Positions 18,440 through 27,349 are shown, numbered from the stretch's first letter. The stretch is DNA of 64,000 nucleotides from Stieleria sedimenti (GCF_025060895.1 NZ_JANZKV010000042.1:1-64000); one strand, 5' to 3'. The notes: generated by a model not told the origin, from the letters alone. Made by a program: numbers and translations.

Positions 18440-18778
18440 TCAGCCGATAACCCCCTTTTTTCGAAGCAGACGGATTATATCCTCCGCCCGCTGGGGGTCA
18501 TTAGAGAGATTGAGCAATACCAACTCCAATACAACGGACAGGCTTTTTCGTAGTTGGCGAACCTCTTCACGTAGGTCCCGGAGTTCTTCTCGACCGGTGG
18601 CCAATTGCTCCTGAAGTTGTTGCGACGGATCGGCACCCAGACCACGTTTGACCAACTCCTTGAGGACGTTCGTATTCACCCCACGCTCCTTTCGAGGCGA
18701 GTCGAAGTCCGGATACTGCCGCCGAATTTGCTCGACGACGTCTGCAGACAAACGCACGGAGTAGGCTGGTTCGGGCAT
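18440..18778 (-). CDS. Small relaxosome accessory-like protein
   Basis: The 112-residue protein lies directly before the relaxase gene and next to the predicted oriT. Its start (PEPAYSVRLSADVVEQIRRQ) has the alternating pattern of a ribbon-helix-helix DNA-binding strand and helix. Residues about 50-95 are strongly heptad-like (LQEQLATGREELRDLREEVR), predicting a coiled coil for oligomerisation. By position and form it is a MobC/TraY-like accessory factor that opens oriT for the relaxase. No closer family was recognised. Confidence 0.65.
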   Translation of the reverse strand: MPEPAYSVRLSADVVEQIRRQYPDFDSPRKERGVNTNVLKELVKRGLGADPSQQLQEQLATGREELRDLREEVRQLRKSLSVVLELVLLNLSNDPQRAEDIIRLLRKKGVIG

Positions 18779-18950
18779 GCTGTCGACACCAGGATTTGTA
18801 TTCGACGGAAAACCAGATGACAGCGAGACTTACGAACCGGAAACCACGGTTTGTCGACTCGCCGCAGACACCAGTTTACAGGATTGCGGACAGCGCAACT
18901 TGTTTGCCAGCAAGGATTTTTTCGGCCTGTCTACAGATTTGTCGACAGCA
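18779..18950. other. Candidate oriT of module 1
   Basis: The 250-bp gap upstream of the mobilization genes holds no gene but several inverted repeats. GCTGTCGACA (18779-18788) and TGTCGACAGC (18940-18949) are exact reverse complements bordering the region. Inside, AACCG-gaaacca-CGGTT forms a small hairpin that runs directly into TGTCGACTCG (18851-18861). The stretch CACGGTTTGTCGACT (18845-18859) is identical to one beside the second relaxase (minus strand, 34751-34765). Such a hairpin followed by a conserved stretch resembles a relaxase binding and nic site. The nick position is not known. Confidence 0.6.
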
Positions 18951-19029
18951 CCCCGTGCATCGGGTGTGAAAGGTCAATAGCCAAGAAGAAAATTATCCGG
19001 CCATCAACTCGCCAGCCATACGTTCTGAC

Positions 19030-19254
19030 TCACCAGTTCTCTGGAAATCCTAGGCATTCATGCAACCAATCATTGAGCACCTCTAGCGAGACGATAATGT
19101 GATTCTTCCTCTCAGCTTGAGGCATCGATTCGAAGTCCCTCAACTCATTCCCGAAATAGTGCAACAGCACTTCTTCCAGAGCACAGACGACTCGTGGAGT
19201 GCAAGTTTGGGCAACAACACAGCTTGGACACCTTGCTTGAAGTTTCCTCATCAC
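19030..19254 (-). CDS. Small Cys-containing protein of unknown function
   Basis: The 74-residue frame begins with ATGA overlapping the stop of the 97-residue gene upstream, which supports coupled translation. Its N-terminus has the pattern CPSCVVAQTC followed by CALEEVLLHYF, possibly a small metal-binding site. The rest is helical. No family is recognised. It is the last small gene before the oriT region. Confidence 0.5.
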   Translation of the reverse strand: MMRKLQARCPSCVVAQTCTPRVVCALEEVLLHYFGNELRDFESMPQAERKNHIIVSLEVLNDWLHECLGFPENW

Positions 19255-19544
19255 CAGCCACTCATCAACAATGCACCGAGCTGAACGATTTCAGGCAGAA
19301 AGAAAATAGCAGCAGCACCAAGAGCCGCCGCGACCAGCCCGTCACGTCCCACATGAACCTCACGGCTACGCACCTCACCCAACCATTCGTCCACCCGTAC
19401 GAAATCGGCAAACAGCTCCTCGGGAATGTCTGCAAATGAATCAAACTGGTCGTAGCCAAAACTCAACAAGTGTTCAATCGAACGACTGACCCCGGGTTGG
19501 ACAGTTAACGGAAACCGAAAGGTTATTTCCTGCCGGTTACTCAT
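19251..19544 (-). CDS. Small membrane-tailed protein of unknown function
   Basis: The 97-residue protein has a soluble acidic N-terminal part (about 1-65) and a C-terminal hydrophobic helix (LVAAALGAAAIFFLPEIVQLG), so it may be tail-anchored. It overlaps the upstream 82-residue gene by eight bases and the downstream one by four, so it belongs to a compact run of plasmid-type small genes. Function is unknown. Confidence 0.55.
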   Translation of the reverse strand: MSNRQEITFRFPLTVQPGVSRSIEHLLSFGYDQFDSFADIPEELFADFVRVDEWLGEVRSREVHVGRDGLVAAALGAAAIFFLPEIVQLGALLMSGW

Positions 19545-19785
19545 TACCGGCCCCCCTTTCCGTCCTCAAGAATTCGAGCACCTGGTCAATCAATTGACGA
19601 GCCAACACAAGGTCTGCCTCGCCGGTAAAGTGGCTCGAATTCGACCACTCACCCTCGCCTGATTGGTACCTTCGGACCAGATGCGTGTTGAAGTACGGCA
19701 TTCCGTCCTTCCCGGTGTTCTTGAATACCGAGGCGCGAATTTGCCGAAGTTTGGCTTCATATACAGGTTTTCCACGTTCATTCAT
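19537..19785 (-). CDS. Small protein related to the 102-residue protein of module 2
   Basis: The 82-residue protein has the pattern IRASVFKN...YFNTHLVRRYQ...SSHFTGEADLVLARQLIDQ. The protein encoded at 34828-35136 follows the same order (IGAGIFRG...YFALSRAWKS...SSRFYPGNAEAIIKVVIQAA). Both lie near a MobF relaxase and an oriT, so they appear to be paralogous parts of two mobilization systems. The pattern is like small single-strand-binding or PC4-like folds, but this is not established. Confidence 0.6.
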   Translation of the reverse strand: MNERGKPVYEAKLRQIRASVFKNTGKDGMPYFNTHLVRRYQSGEGEWSNSSHFTGEADLVLARQLIDQVLEFLRTERGAGNE

Positions 19786-19872
19786 TTTTCACTCCTTTGA
19801 AAAACGCACCCTCGGCCGCCGAGAGGAACCCGGTGGCACGGGATACACCAAAATTGACTCCTTATGCCTTGT

Positions 19873-20277
19873 TCAGTCTTCCCACGGATACATGATGGTG
19901 AGCACAGGCTCACCGGAATCTCCGGGGCCGCAAACCATCGATAGTTCGACGTCACGAATCCCGTTCTCCTGGCGAAACTGGACAAAAAATTTGGCCCGTT
20001 CGTTTTCTGGGTTACTTCGCTGCACAGCCAGCCGAGCCATCCAAAGCGTGTCCCAAAGTCGGCCCATGGTTGACTGGCAAGGCTGGCCATCGTCTCGAAC
20101 GACGACATCACCGTTCCAAACGCTCGAGGTCAATGCGACCGGAAATCGGAATCCCATTTCCCGCGCGGATTCAGAAACGTCGACCAAAACGCCATCTTCG
20201 ATGGCTTGCTCTCGCGAATAGCTAAAAATCACAGGCCCGAAATCAGCACGCTGACCCGGCTTCTCACGTTCACTCAT
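19873..20277 (-). CDS. DUF6573-like plasmid protein
   Basis: The 134-residue protein contains the stretch VIFSYSREQAIEDGVLVDVS near residue 16. This pattern recurs in plasmid and mobile-element proteins grouped, as far as I recall, as DUF6573. The remainder contains aromatic strands and ends in a Gly-rich turn (CGPGDSGEPVLTIMYPWED). There is no signal peptide or membrane segment. Its function is unknown. It lies between small plasmid-type genes on the same strand. Confidence 0.6.
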   Translation of the reverse strand: MSEREKPGQRADFGPVIFSYSREQAIEDGVLVDVSESAREMGFRFPVALTSSVWNGDVVVRDDGQPCQSTMGRLWDTLWMARLAVQRSNPENERAKFFVQFRQENGIRDVELSMVCGPGDSGEPVLTIMYPWED

Positions 20278-20300
20278 ATTCCACTCCGTTCAAAACACCG

Positions 20301-20561
20301 TCAGTCGTCGAGAGCATCTCGCCGGCTTTCGATGCGTTCCAATTCGTCGGCCGAAATCAGAAAGCGTCCGCTTTCAGGATGTTTCTCGGCCAGGATTTCA
20401 CCGGTTGAACAAAGTCGCCGCACGTACCACTTGGACAAATCAAGTCGTTCAGCCACTTCATTTGTCGAGTAAAAGTATTTTTCTCGTTCAGGCGTCTGCA
20501 GCGATTCGAGCAGATTCTCAATGCGGTCGAGCCTCTGTTCAATTTTGTCAAGCGGGTCCAT
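20301..20561 (-). CDS. Excisionase-type helix-turn-helix protein
   Basis: Starting at ATG 20561, the 86-residue protein has a short coiled-coil lead (IEQRLDRIENLLESLQ) followed by a winged HTH of the MerR/excisionase kind: YFYSTNEVAERLDLSKWYVR, then RRLCSTGEIL and GRFLISADELERI. It overlaps the 3' end of the preceding gene by 14 bases. It could act as the recombination directionality factor for the integrase at 9.1 kb, or as a local regulator. Confidence 0.7.
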   Translation of the reverse strand: MDPLDKIEQRLDRIENLLESLQTPEREKYFYSTNEVAERLDLSKWYVRRLCSTGEILAEKHPESGRFLISADELERIESRRDALDD

Positions 20562-20931
20562 GACAGGCTCCAGCTTCGACGGTTTGCGTAGGTGCTCCAC
20601 CCTGCTCAATCAGGAAAACGACTTCTCCGCTCGTGTTTGTCCTACTTGATATCTGCAAGGACACCCAAACCCGGCCCGCCCCGGTTGCATCGTTCAGCTC
20701 AGCGACGAACGGAAATTTTGATTCTTTCGCACCGTCGTCTTCCAACTGGTCCACAAACGGCAGGAACTTCATCGCCAACAGCACCAACTGCTGTTTGGTT
20801 TCGGCAAATGGCTCAAAATACCGCTCCCAAATCTCCGGAGTCACAACGACGCTGACATTCTCGAGCACTTCACCAATGACTCGGCACCTAATCCCACATT
20901 CGGATTGTTCAACTACAGTTTGGTCTTCCAT
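20548..20931 (-). CDS. Protein of unknown function, first gene of a small operon
   Basis: The 127-residue soluble protein has no recognisable motif: an acidic N-terminal half with VTPEIWERYFEPFAETKQQL, and a strand-rich C-terminal half (VWVSLQISSRTNTSGEVVFLIE). It is the first gene of a compact minus-strand set. Its first 26 codons and 290 bases of upstream DNA are duplicated at 21594-21967, so its promoter region is probably within the repeated block. Function is unknown. Confidence 0.58.
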   Translation of the reverse strand: MEDQTVVEQSECGIRCRVIGEVLENVSVVVTPEIWERYFEPFAETKQQLVLLAMKFLPFVDQLEDDGAKESKFPFVAELNDATGAGRVWVSLQISSRTNTSGEVVFLIEQGGAPTQTVEAGACHGPA

Positions 20932-21226
20932 TACCTATTCTCCTTCATTCCAACATTCCAAGTTCCATTCTCCGATGCCGATGAAGTCGGCATCAAAAAA
21001 AAATAGATGGCCGCAGGCCATACAGAAGTCCCGCTTTCCACAGCTGGCGAGCTGCGGGAGGGACTCTTCAAGAAGTCCCGGAGCGGCGAAATCAAGCTGT
21101 TGAAAGCGGGACGCACCCGGCTGCGGCTGCAGCCGGGCTCAACATCTCCAAACATCCACTGATCTCGATCTCATCAATTCCCCCGGAACCATGCCCTGAT
21201 CAGCACGATAGTGCATTGGGTGTGAA
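20850..21226. repeat. 375-bp imperfect direct repeat, copy 1 (gene start plus palindromic upstream DNA)
   Basis: This block covers the first codons of the 127-residue gene and its upstream DNA. It matches 21594-21967 in order and spacing over nearly the whole length. It contains 17-base inverted arms TCCCGCTTTCCACAGCT (21029-21045) and AGCTGTTGAAAGCGGGA (21095-21111, one mismatch). An inner hairpin GGGACTctTCAAGAAGTCCC and a smaller CGGCTGCGGCTGCAGCCG lie in and beside it. The strong foldback could mark a structured RNA, an origin, or a promoter active on single-stranded DNA during transfer. Confidence 0.8.
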
Positions 21227-21593
21227 TTGCTCTCCGCTGCGCGGAGATGCCAGTCGGCAAGATTCTCCAATTGCGTTGAAAGCAAGTTGAGTCGGCAAAC
21301 TAGCGATGGACTCGTTCGCAAACCGTGACAAGACTGTCCATGAACTGTCCAGCCCATCCGTCAATCGCGTCACTTCGCTTGAAGCGTGGGGCGCGAAACG
21401 CAATTTCAAATCGGAGATGATCAATGCACCAGCTCAACACCGAAACGAAGAAAGAAGCCAGCCAAGCCAATTCGAAAGACACTGAGTCAACCAACCACCA
21501 ACGATCATCCGAACAGGATCACCTTCGAGAACTCTACAGGGAGCAACAGCGACGGCGTGCCTGTCCCGGCTGCGGCGAAGACGCGTTTGTTGG

Positions 21594-21677
21594 TTGACGT
21601 TGTCAAACACTTCGCCGATTACACGGCATTTCATTGCACGTTCGGATTGATCAACTACCGTTTGGTCTTCCAATACC
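21594..21677 (-). pseudogene. Truncated duplicate of the 127-residue gene
   Basis: On the minus strand this reads LEDQTVVDQSERAMKCRVIG then EVFDNV, against MEDQTVVEQSECGIRCRVIG then EVLENV in the gene at 20548-20931. The ATG has become TTG and similarity stops after about 26 codons, so it is a 5' fragment brought along with the duplicated upstream block. Confidence 0.72.
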
Positions 21678-21967
21678 TTTTCTCCTTCACTCCAACATTC
21701 CCAATCTGATTCTCTGTCGCCGACGACGTCGGCATCAGGGATAATTAGATGGCCGTAAGCCAAACAGAAGTCCGCTTTCCACAGCTGGCGAGCCGCGGGA
21801 GGGACTCTTCGAAAAGTCCCGGAGCGGCGAAATCAAGTTGTGGAAAGCGGGACGCATCGGGCTGCGGATGCAGCCGGCCCAAAACACTGCCAAACGTCCG
21901 CTGAACTTGATTCCATCATGCCCCTAATCAATGTCCTGATCAGCACGTTAGTGCATTGGCTGTGAAG
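21594..21967. repeat. 375-bp imperfect direct repeat, copy 2
   Basis: This copy parallels 20850-21226, including the inverted arms around CGCTTTCCACAGCT and AGTTGTGGAAAGCG and the inner GGGACTcttCGAAAAGTCCC hairpin. Where the two copies differ, the changes tend to keep the stems paired. That argues for selection on the structure, though I have not counted substitutions formally. The copies are 744 bp apart. The remaining sequence of 21227-22368 shows no gene I can support. Confidence 0.8.
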
Positions 21968-22368
21968 GTTAGCTGCCCGGATTCAAATGCCATTGAATGT
22001 CGATGGGTTCTGGGCGCCCCGTTCGGGCAACCGTCTATGGTCCCGAGATCGGCTTTCGCTGTACGAGAACGAACTACTTCCGCTGGGTGCAAAGCACAAA
22101 GGCTGCGGAAAGATGGGGACAACGGCAACCAGATCGCAAACAAGACCAGATTCACGTCGCAAAGTGCAATCAAATTGGTGCTGAATTGGTTCGAACAGCG
22201 GGCGGCTATGAGCGTGTGAATGTGGCGCGGCAAAGTTTGATCGTATTTGGTTTTCGCGATTCGGCACTCGTGGTACAATCCGCAGGCCGCGGCCAGCACC
22301 GCATGCGCGGTAACCGTAAGTCACGGAGAATATGGGATTGATGAACGGCGTAACTGGTAGAAAAGCCT

Positions 22369-24318
22369 GTGGGAAGACCATTCGGAGAAGAACTCAGCGA
22401 ATTGGAAGCGACGCATCACTGGGCGTGTACCGCATCGGTTGATTCTTTGGCCGATCATCTTCAAACCGCCATGGCCGGTCCACTGCTGGCGGTTGGTTCA
22501 GGAGGTTCATTCACGACCGCCGCCGTTGCCGCCAGCCTTTTCCGAACCGCGAGTTCAAACCTTGCCTTCGCAGTGACGCCACAAGAACTTTCTGCGCAAC
22601 GCTCGGCAATTCGCCAAGCATCCGTGCTGATCGCAACGGCCAGCGGCTCGAACCCCGATGCGATCGGCGTGCTGAAAACAGCGTCAGTCAATGATGCAAG
22701 GGTTGTGGTTTCTTTATGTACCAAAATCAACTCGAAATTGTCGATTGAAGCAGCCAAGCATTCAAATGTCTTTGTCGAGGAATTTCCGATCCCTTCCCAA
22801 GGCGATGGGTTTCTAGCAGTGAACTCGCTTTGGGCATCAAGTGTATTGCTCACCCGCGCATTTCAGCAGGCTTCTGGATTGAAGCTGAGAATTTCAAAGA
22901 AGCTGGCAACAGTGGCAGGTGTTACTAAATGGAATTCACTCATCGCCAAGGTTGCGAAAGACTCCGAAGACATTTGGCAACGAAAGACGACGATCGTTCT
23001 CTATGGGCCGACGTCCTATGCTGCCGCCGTTGACGTGGAATCAAAGCTCACCGAAGCAGCTCTTCAAAACGTTGCCCTTGCTGACTACCGCCATTTCGCC
23101 CACGGTCGGCATCATTGGATTGCAAAACATTCTGGTCAGACGTCTGTCATCGCATTTGTCGAGGACGATGAGAGAAAATTAGCTGATAGAACGCTCTCAG
23201 AAATCCCAGACGATGTGCCGGTGTTCCGGATAGATTTGACAAGTGATGCATTGGGAATGCTGAAAGGTTTGTCCTATGCGTTTTCCCTGACAGCAGCCGC
23301 TGGCGAATCCGTCAGTATTGATCCGGGGCGCCCCGGTGTCCCATCGTTCGGGAGAAAGATCTATCGCCTGAACGCTTATGGCAACCTTGCTCCGAAACAA
23401 GTCCAGCCCCCAACCCGCGAAACCATTGCGATCGAGCGTAAAGCACGCTGTTCGATTCAGCATCTCGAACGCCGCGGTACGCTCAAAAGCTGGCTCACTG
23501 CGTATCAAGGTTTCATTGAAAACCTTCAAGCAGCCAAGTTCTCCGCTGTTGTTTTTGACTACGACGGTACGCTGTGCAGTTCGGCAGAACGACGCAGCGA
23601 TCTGCGCCCAGAAGTGACTGACGCGATTACAAATCTACTTGAAAGCGGCATGGCTATCGGAATCGCAACGGGTCGTGGGAAGTCTGTTCGTGAATCGTTC
23701 CAGAATTCACTTCCGAAGCGATTCAGGGATCAGATTTTGGTGGGTTACTACAACGGTGGTCAAATTGCCCCGTTATCGAATTCGGCTATGCCTGATGGCA
23801 CACCAAAAGTAAGTCCCGAATTATCAGGCGTGTGGTCAGAACTGAATTCCGACAAGCGGCTTCAGCAGATCGCCTGCTTGGAAGGCCGGTTGCGTCAGAT
23901 CACCGTAGAGACGAAAAACTCCCAAGATGTCGAGGAGTGTTGGGAATTGATTCAGCATGCGACGGCGTCCCTGTTTCCCGGTCAGGTCAAGGCTGTGCGG
24001 TCAAGTCATTCGTTTGACGTTGTCCCCGTAGATGTGTCCAAGGTCGATGTCATGGATGCCATCAACAAAGAATACAACGGCGACGTTCTTGCAATCGGAG
24101 ATATGGGGCTTTGGCCGGGCAATGACAGCGAGTTATTGCGAAACGATTTCTCGCTTAGCGTTGACGAAGTGTCGTCCGATCGGAACAGTTGCTGGAATTT
24201 AGCGAGTCCCGGTTTGAGCGGCGTGGAAGCAACCTTGGAATATCTTTCGCGGCTGAAGATCAGCAAAACTGGTATCGCCCGTCTGAAGCTCCCGCACAAA
24301 CTGGAAGGGTTCCTGTAA
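22369..24318 (+). CDS. SIS-domain / HAD-phosphatase fusion protein
   Basis: The 649-residue protein joins two sugar-phosphate modules. Residues about 30-340 form a double SIS region like the isomerase half of GlmS: LLAVGSGGSFTTAAVAASL, then VLIATASGSNPD, and a second half starting TTIVLYGPTSYAAAVDVESKLTEAAL. Residues about 390-640 form a HAD hydrolase with motif I VVFDYDGTLC (nucleophile Asp397), motif II IATGRGKS, and motif IV LAIGDMGLWPGNDSELL, with a C2-type cap between. It probably isomerises or binds a phosphosugar and removes a phosphate. The start is GTG 22369: a TAA lies five codons upstream, no ATG intervenes, and the ribosome site is weak. Its stop overlaps the next start (TAATG). 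It is the first of five coupled genes. Confidence 0.85.
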   Translation: MGRPFGEELSELEATHHWACTASVDSLADHLQTAMAGPLLAVGSGGSFTTAAVAASLFRTASSNLAFAVTPQELSAQRSAIRQASVLIATASGSNPDAIGVLKTASVNDARVVVSLCTKINSKLSIEAAKHSNVFVEEFPIPSQGDGFLAVNSLWASSVLLTRAFQQASGLKLRISKKLATVAGVTKWNSLIAKVAKDSEDIWQRKTTIVLYGPTSYAAAVDVESKLTEAALQNVALADYRHFAHGRHHWIAKHSGQTSVIAFVEDDERKLADRTLSEIPDDVPVFRIDLTSDALGMLKGLSYAFSLTAAAGESVSIDPGRPGVPSFGRKIYRLNAYGNLAPKQVQPPTRETIAIERKARCSIQHLERRGTLKSWLTAYQGFIENLQAAKFSAVVFDYDGTLCSSAERRSDLRPEVTDAITNLLESGMAIGIATGRGKSVRESFQNSLPKRFRDQILVGYYNGGQIAPLSNSAMPDGTPKVSPELSGVWSELNSDKRLQQIACLEGRLRQITVETKNSQDVEECWELIQHATASLFPGQVKAVRSSHSFDVVPVDVSKVDVMDAINKEYNGDVLAIGDMGLWPGNDSELLRNDFSLSVDEVSSDRNSCWNLASPGLSGVEATLEYLSRLKISKTGIARLKLPHKLEGFL

Positions 24319-25424
24319 TGAAGCGTGAATTCATCCTCGGCAAAGTTGCGGACTTGATGGGCTGGAGCGACGAGCGATTTCGCGATGAGTTTGCGTGGCT
24401 CAGCCTGATGTCGCGAATGAAGTATGACGACTACCAAGAGTTTGTGGCGGGAACGCGGTTCGTTGAAAGCTTGGCTGATTGGCTACAGCAATTCCCGAAG
24501 GAAGACCGTGTTGTCGCATACGACTTCGTGAAATCGAAGCTGTTGTTCTTCTCTGAAGCGGAGATGCGTCATTTGGTCGAGTTGCTCTACCCTGAAGCTG
24601 TTGAGCCGTTTCTGCTTACCCGAACGTCTAACTTAACCGGAAAGCCAAGGTATGCAACTTGGTCTGATTCAGACTCGGCTGAAACGTTTCGTACGTTATT
24701 ACGTAAAACGATCTTCGTGGAACTGAGTGACGGAGCAAGAATCGACATTTTTCGACGCGCCAACGAAGGTCGTATATCGAACGAGCAAGTCATCACTGCA
24801 CCTCGTATCAACAAGGCGAAGTGGGACGACATGCTCTCGGAGCTTAGAAACGACTTGAAGGACGATTCAGCGAAGTTCGCGTGCGTTGTGCTTGTAGATG
24901 ACTTCACCGGAAGTGGTAAATCTCTGCTTCGATATGAAGATGGTAAATGGAAAGGGAAAATGCCGAAGTTTTACGTCGATGTGATGGCGGAAAATGTTTC
25001 TAGCACGCACTTCGAGGATGACTGGAGCTTGATCGTTCATCACTACGTGGCGACTTCTCAGGCGGTGGATGCAGTTCTGCAAAATCATCGGAGCCGAGCG
25101 GCAGACGAGTCGACTGGCAATTGGTTTGAGCGAGTTAGATTCACTTGGGGGATCGAATTGCCGCCTGATATTCGAGAAACTGTAACCTCGTCGCCAGAGT
25201 TCGCCAAACTGGTCGATAAATACTATGACGACTCCATTGAAACTCGTCACATGAAGGTCGGCGGGGACGATGGTCGATGGGGATTTGGCGAATGCGGTCT
25301 ACCGCTGGTCATGGAGCACAACACGCCGAACAACTCGATTGCGTTGTTGTGGGCAGAGACAGAGGGCAAAGATGGCAAGCATGCGATGCGACCGCTTTTC
25401 CGACGGCGACAACGGCACCTATAG
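24318..25424 (+). CDS. Phosphoribosyltransferase-like protein (PRTase-CE type)
   Basis: The 368-residue protein has a helical N-terminal part (1-130) and a type I phosphoribosyltransferase-like core. The PRPP-loop signature is CVVLVDDFTGSGKSLL (residues 189-204), with two acidic residues before a TGSGKS loop. Near the C-terminus, GECGLPLVMEHNTPNNSIAL is a pattern I associate with the PRTase-like group found in bacterial conflict-type gene clusters (named PRTase-CE in Pfam, as I recall; unverified). It may transfer a phosphoribosyl group to, or from, a base or protein. Its start overlaps the SIS-HAD stop, and 14 bases separate it from the ATPase. Confidence 0.75.
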   Translation: MKREFILGKVADLMGWSDERFRDEFAWLSLMSRMKYDDYQEFVAGTRFVESLADWLQQFPKEDRVVAYDFVKSKLLFFSEAEMRHLVELLYPEAVEPFLLTRTSNLTGKPRYATWSDSDSAETFRTLLRKTIFVELSDGARIDIFRRANEGRISNEQVITAPRINKAKWDDMLSELRNDLKDDSAKFACVVLVDDFTGSGKSLLRYEDGKWKGKMPKFYVDVMAENVSSTHFEDDWSLIVHHYVATSQAVDAVLQNHRSRAADESTGNWFERVRFTWGIELPPDIRETVTSSPEFAKLVDKYYDDSIETRHMKVGGDDGRWGFGECGLPLVMEHNTPNNSIALLWAETEGKDGKHAMRPLFRRRQRHL

Positions 25425-25438
25425 AAACTGAGTAAAAG

Positions 25439-27349
25439 ATGGACAATCCGTTTCGCAGAAGGGCAACTGAGTTTCTCCGCGAGGACGAAGCGTTTCTCGC
25501 TGTCGTGACGCCTGAGCCAATCAAATATTTTCTTGAAGAGGCTGGCAAGAGCGGCAGGCTCTATGACCGTCTCGTTTTATTGCGTGGAACTCCCGGCAGC
25601 GGCAAAACAACGCTCGCGAGGCTGTTTGAATATCCGACATTCCATACGTTGTCGCAAAACCGCAACTTCGAGGGGCATAAGGACATTTCATCGGCACTTG
25701 CCTCCTGTGGTGCGATGCAAGATGGCCTGCCAAGAGTCTTAGGGTTTCGGTTGCCACTGGAAACGGACTACCGGGATTTCTGGGAGTTCGGATATCGCGA
25801 AGAGCTTAAAACCAATTTGATGACTGCTCTTTTGCAAGCCCGTGCCGTCTTGGGATGGTTTCGCCATCTGAAGAAAGCTGGCATCGGTGAAGACGAAGTT
25901 GCGATCGTGACTCGTCCCGAAGCATCTGACTTGGTCAATACGATTGGCGGAGCAGACGGGCGTTCAATCCGAGAGCGAGCGGCGAAGGTCGAGAATGCGA
26001 TCTACCAAGTGATGAATTCGTTGGTCGCACCGGATGAAGCGCACTTGCCTTCAGATGCGATTCAACCATATCGCCCCTTCGATATCATCGACCGAATTCA
26101 GATTCCGCTTGGTGAAGGAATAAGCGATCTGATCCCGCTTGCGATTTTTGATGATGCCCACCTACTTCATCCAGAACAGTTTCGCTCTCTCGAAAAGTTT
26201 TTGTTGCGACGGGAACTGCGCGTCGCTCGTTGGATGATTGCTAGATTCGACATCCTTGTCCCGCAGGAAGCTTTGGAGGCTGTCTCTCAAGACGCGACTG
26301 ATGCGGCCAAGTTTCCCGGCGTATCCGCTGAAAGGGAAACGGAAAAGATACTTTTGCAAAGCTCTGGGTTGCGCCGGACAGAACGCACGCGGTTCCGCAA
26401 GATGGCAAAAGACATGGCGTCTCGGTATCTTCGACGGATGCCTGTCTTGAGTGAGCGTGGCCTGACCAATATCACAAACCTACTCGGTGACACCATTGTC
26501 GCAATCAGCCCGCCGGAACTTGCGAGGCTAAAGAAGAGTGTGGGTAGCACTCAAAAGTCACTGGAAATCAATGCCGCAGATCGAAGCAAGCTTGAGCGAC
26601 AGATCGAAGATTTTAAGAAAGCGGACACCGAAGAGGTTCAGCTTCAGATGCTCAAAGTAATGATGCATCGCTTCGCAGGACGTCGCCGCAGGATAGTTCC
26701 TTCCTTGTTTCCAGCCGATGATCAAACTGAATCGGATGTGCAAGTCGCCGCGAATGCTGACGTCTACTCCGCAGCGGTTTTCAACCTGTTTCATGACCAC
26801 AAACGGCCCTACTATTTTGGGATTGATGACGTTTGTGATGCGAGTAGTGAGAACGCCGAACAGTTTCTGCAACTGACAGCTGAACTGGTTGAAGAAATCG
26901 TCACACAGGTCGCTCGTGGCAAGAGCGTTCAGCTTACGCCACAGAAACAGAATGTTTTGCTTCGCAAGTGTGGCGAAAAGTTCATCTATGGCTGGAACTT
27001 TCCGCATGACCGCAAAGTTAAGAATCTAGTCGATGAAATCGCTCGTCGCTGTTTTGAAAAGTCGCGTGAACCCAACGGAGCGGTAATCGCCAACGCAGTC
27101 GGCATTCCACAAGAGCAGTTTGATCGGATGGCAAAGGACTATCCGGTGCTGGCGACAGTTCTACAATTCGCGATTGCCTACAACGCCGTCAGCCTCGTGC
27201 CTCACCACTCTTGTAAGAGCAAGTCGTGGTGCCTGCTTGAGCTAGGTGGCATGGTTCTGCTGAAGCACGGCCTGACGCTGAAACGTGGTGGGTTCATTGA
27301 ATCGAATGCTGACGAACTGTCGACGCTCCTGACGGAGCCAAAGCGATGA
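25439..27349 (+). CDS. AAA/ORC-CDC6-like P-loop ATPase
   Basis: The 636-residue protein has Walker A GTPGSGKTT (residues 50-58) and Walker B AIFDDAHLLHPEQF (Asp238, Asp239, His241). A downstream Arg-rich sensor-like segment is RELRVARWMIARFDIL. This is the ORC/CDC6-STAND style of ATPase, in which a DD-A-H Walker B is common. The C-terminal 300 residues are helical and charged and may be a sensing or partner-binding part. Within the operon it is the natural switch or sensor: nucleotide-dependent activation of the neighbouring enzymes is inferred, not shown. It overlaps the next gene by four bases. Confidence 0.75.
   Translation: MDNPFRRRATEFLREDEAFLAVVTPEPIKYFLEEAGKSGRLYDRLVLLRGTPGSGKTTLARLFEYPTFHTLSQNRNFEGHKDISSALASCGAMQDGLPRVLGFRLPLETDYRDFWEFGYREELKTNLMTALLQARAVLGWFRHLKKAGIGEDEVAIVTRPEASDLVNTIGGADGRSIRERAAKVENAIYQVMNSLVAPDEAHLPSDAIQPYRPFDIIDRIQIPLGEGISDLIPLAIFDDAHLLHPEQFRSLEKFLLRRELRVARWMIARFDILVPQEALEAVSQDATDAAKFPGVSAERETEKILLQSSGLRRTERTRFRKMAKDMASRYLRRMPVLSERGLTNITNLLGDTIVAISPPELARLKKSVGSTQKSLEINAADRSKLERQIEDFKKADTEEVQLQMLKVMMHRFAGRRRRIVPSLFPADDQTESDVQVAANADVYSAAVFNLFHDHKRPYYFGIDDVCDASSENAEQFLQLTAELVEEIVTQVARGKSVQLTPQKQNVLLRKCGEKFIYGWNFPHDRKVKNLVDEIARRCFEKSREPNGAVIANAVGIPQEQFDRMAKDYPVLATVLQFAIAYNAVSLVPHHSCKSKSWCLLELGGMVLLKHGLTLKRGGFIESNADELSTLLTEPKR

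Noticed and set aside
21997-22341. Plus-strand frame upstream of the SIS-HAD gene
   Set aside because: It has no motif, ribosome site or neighbour overlap, and competing frames of similar length overlap it.
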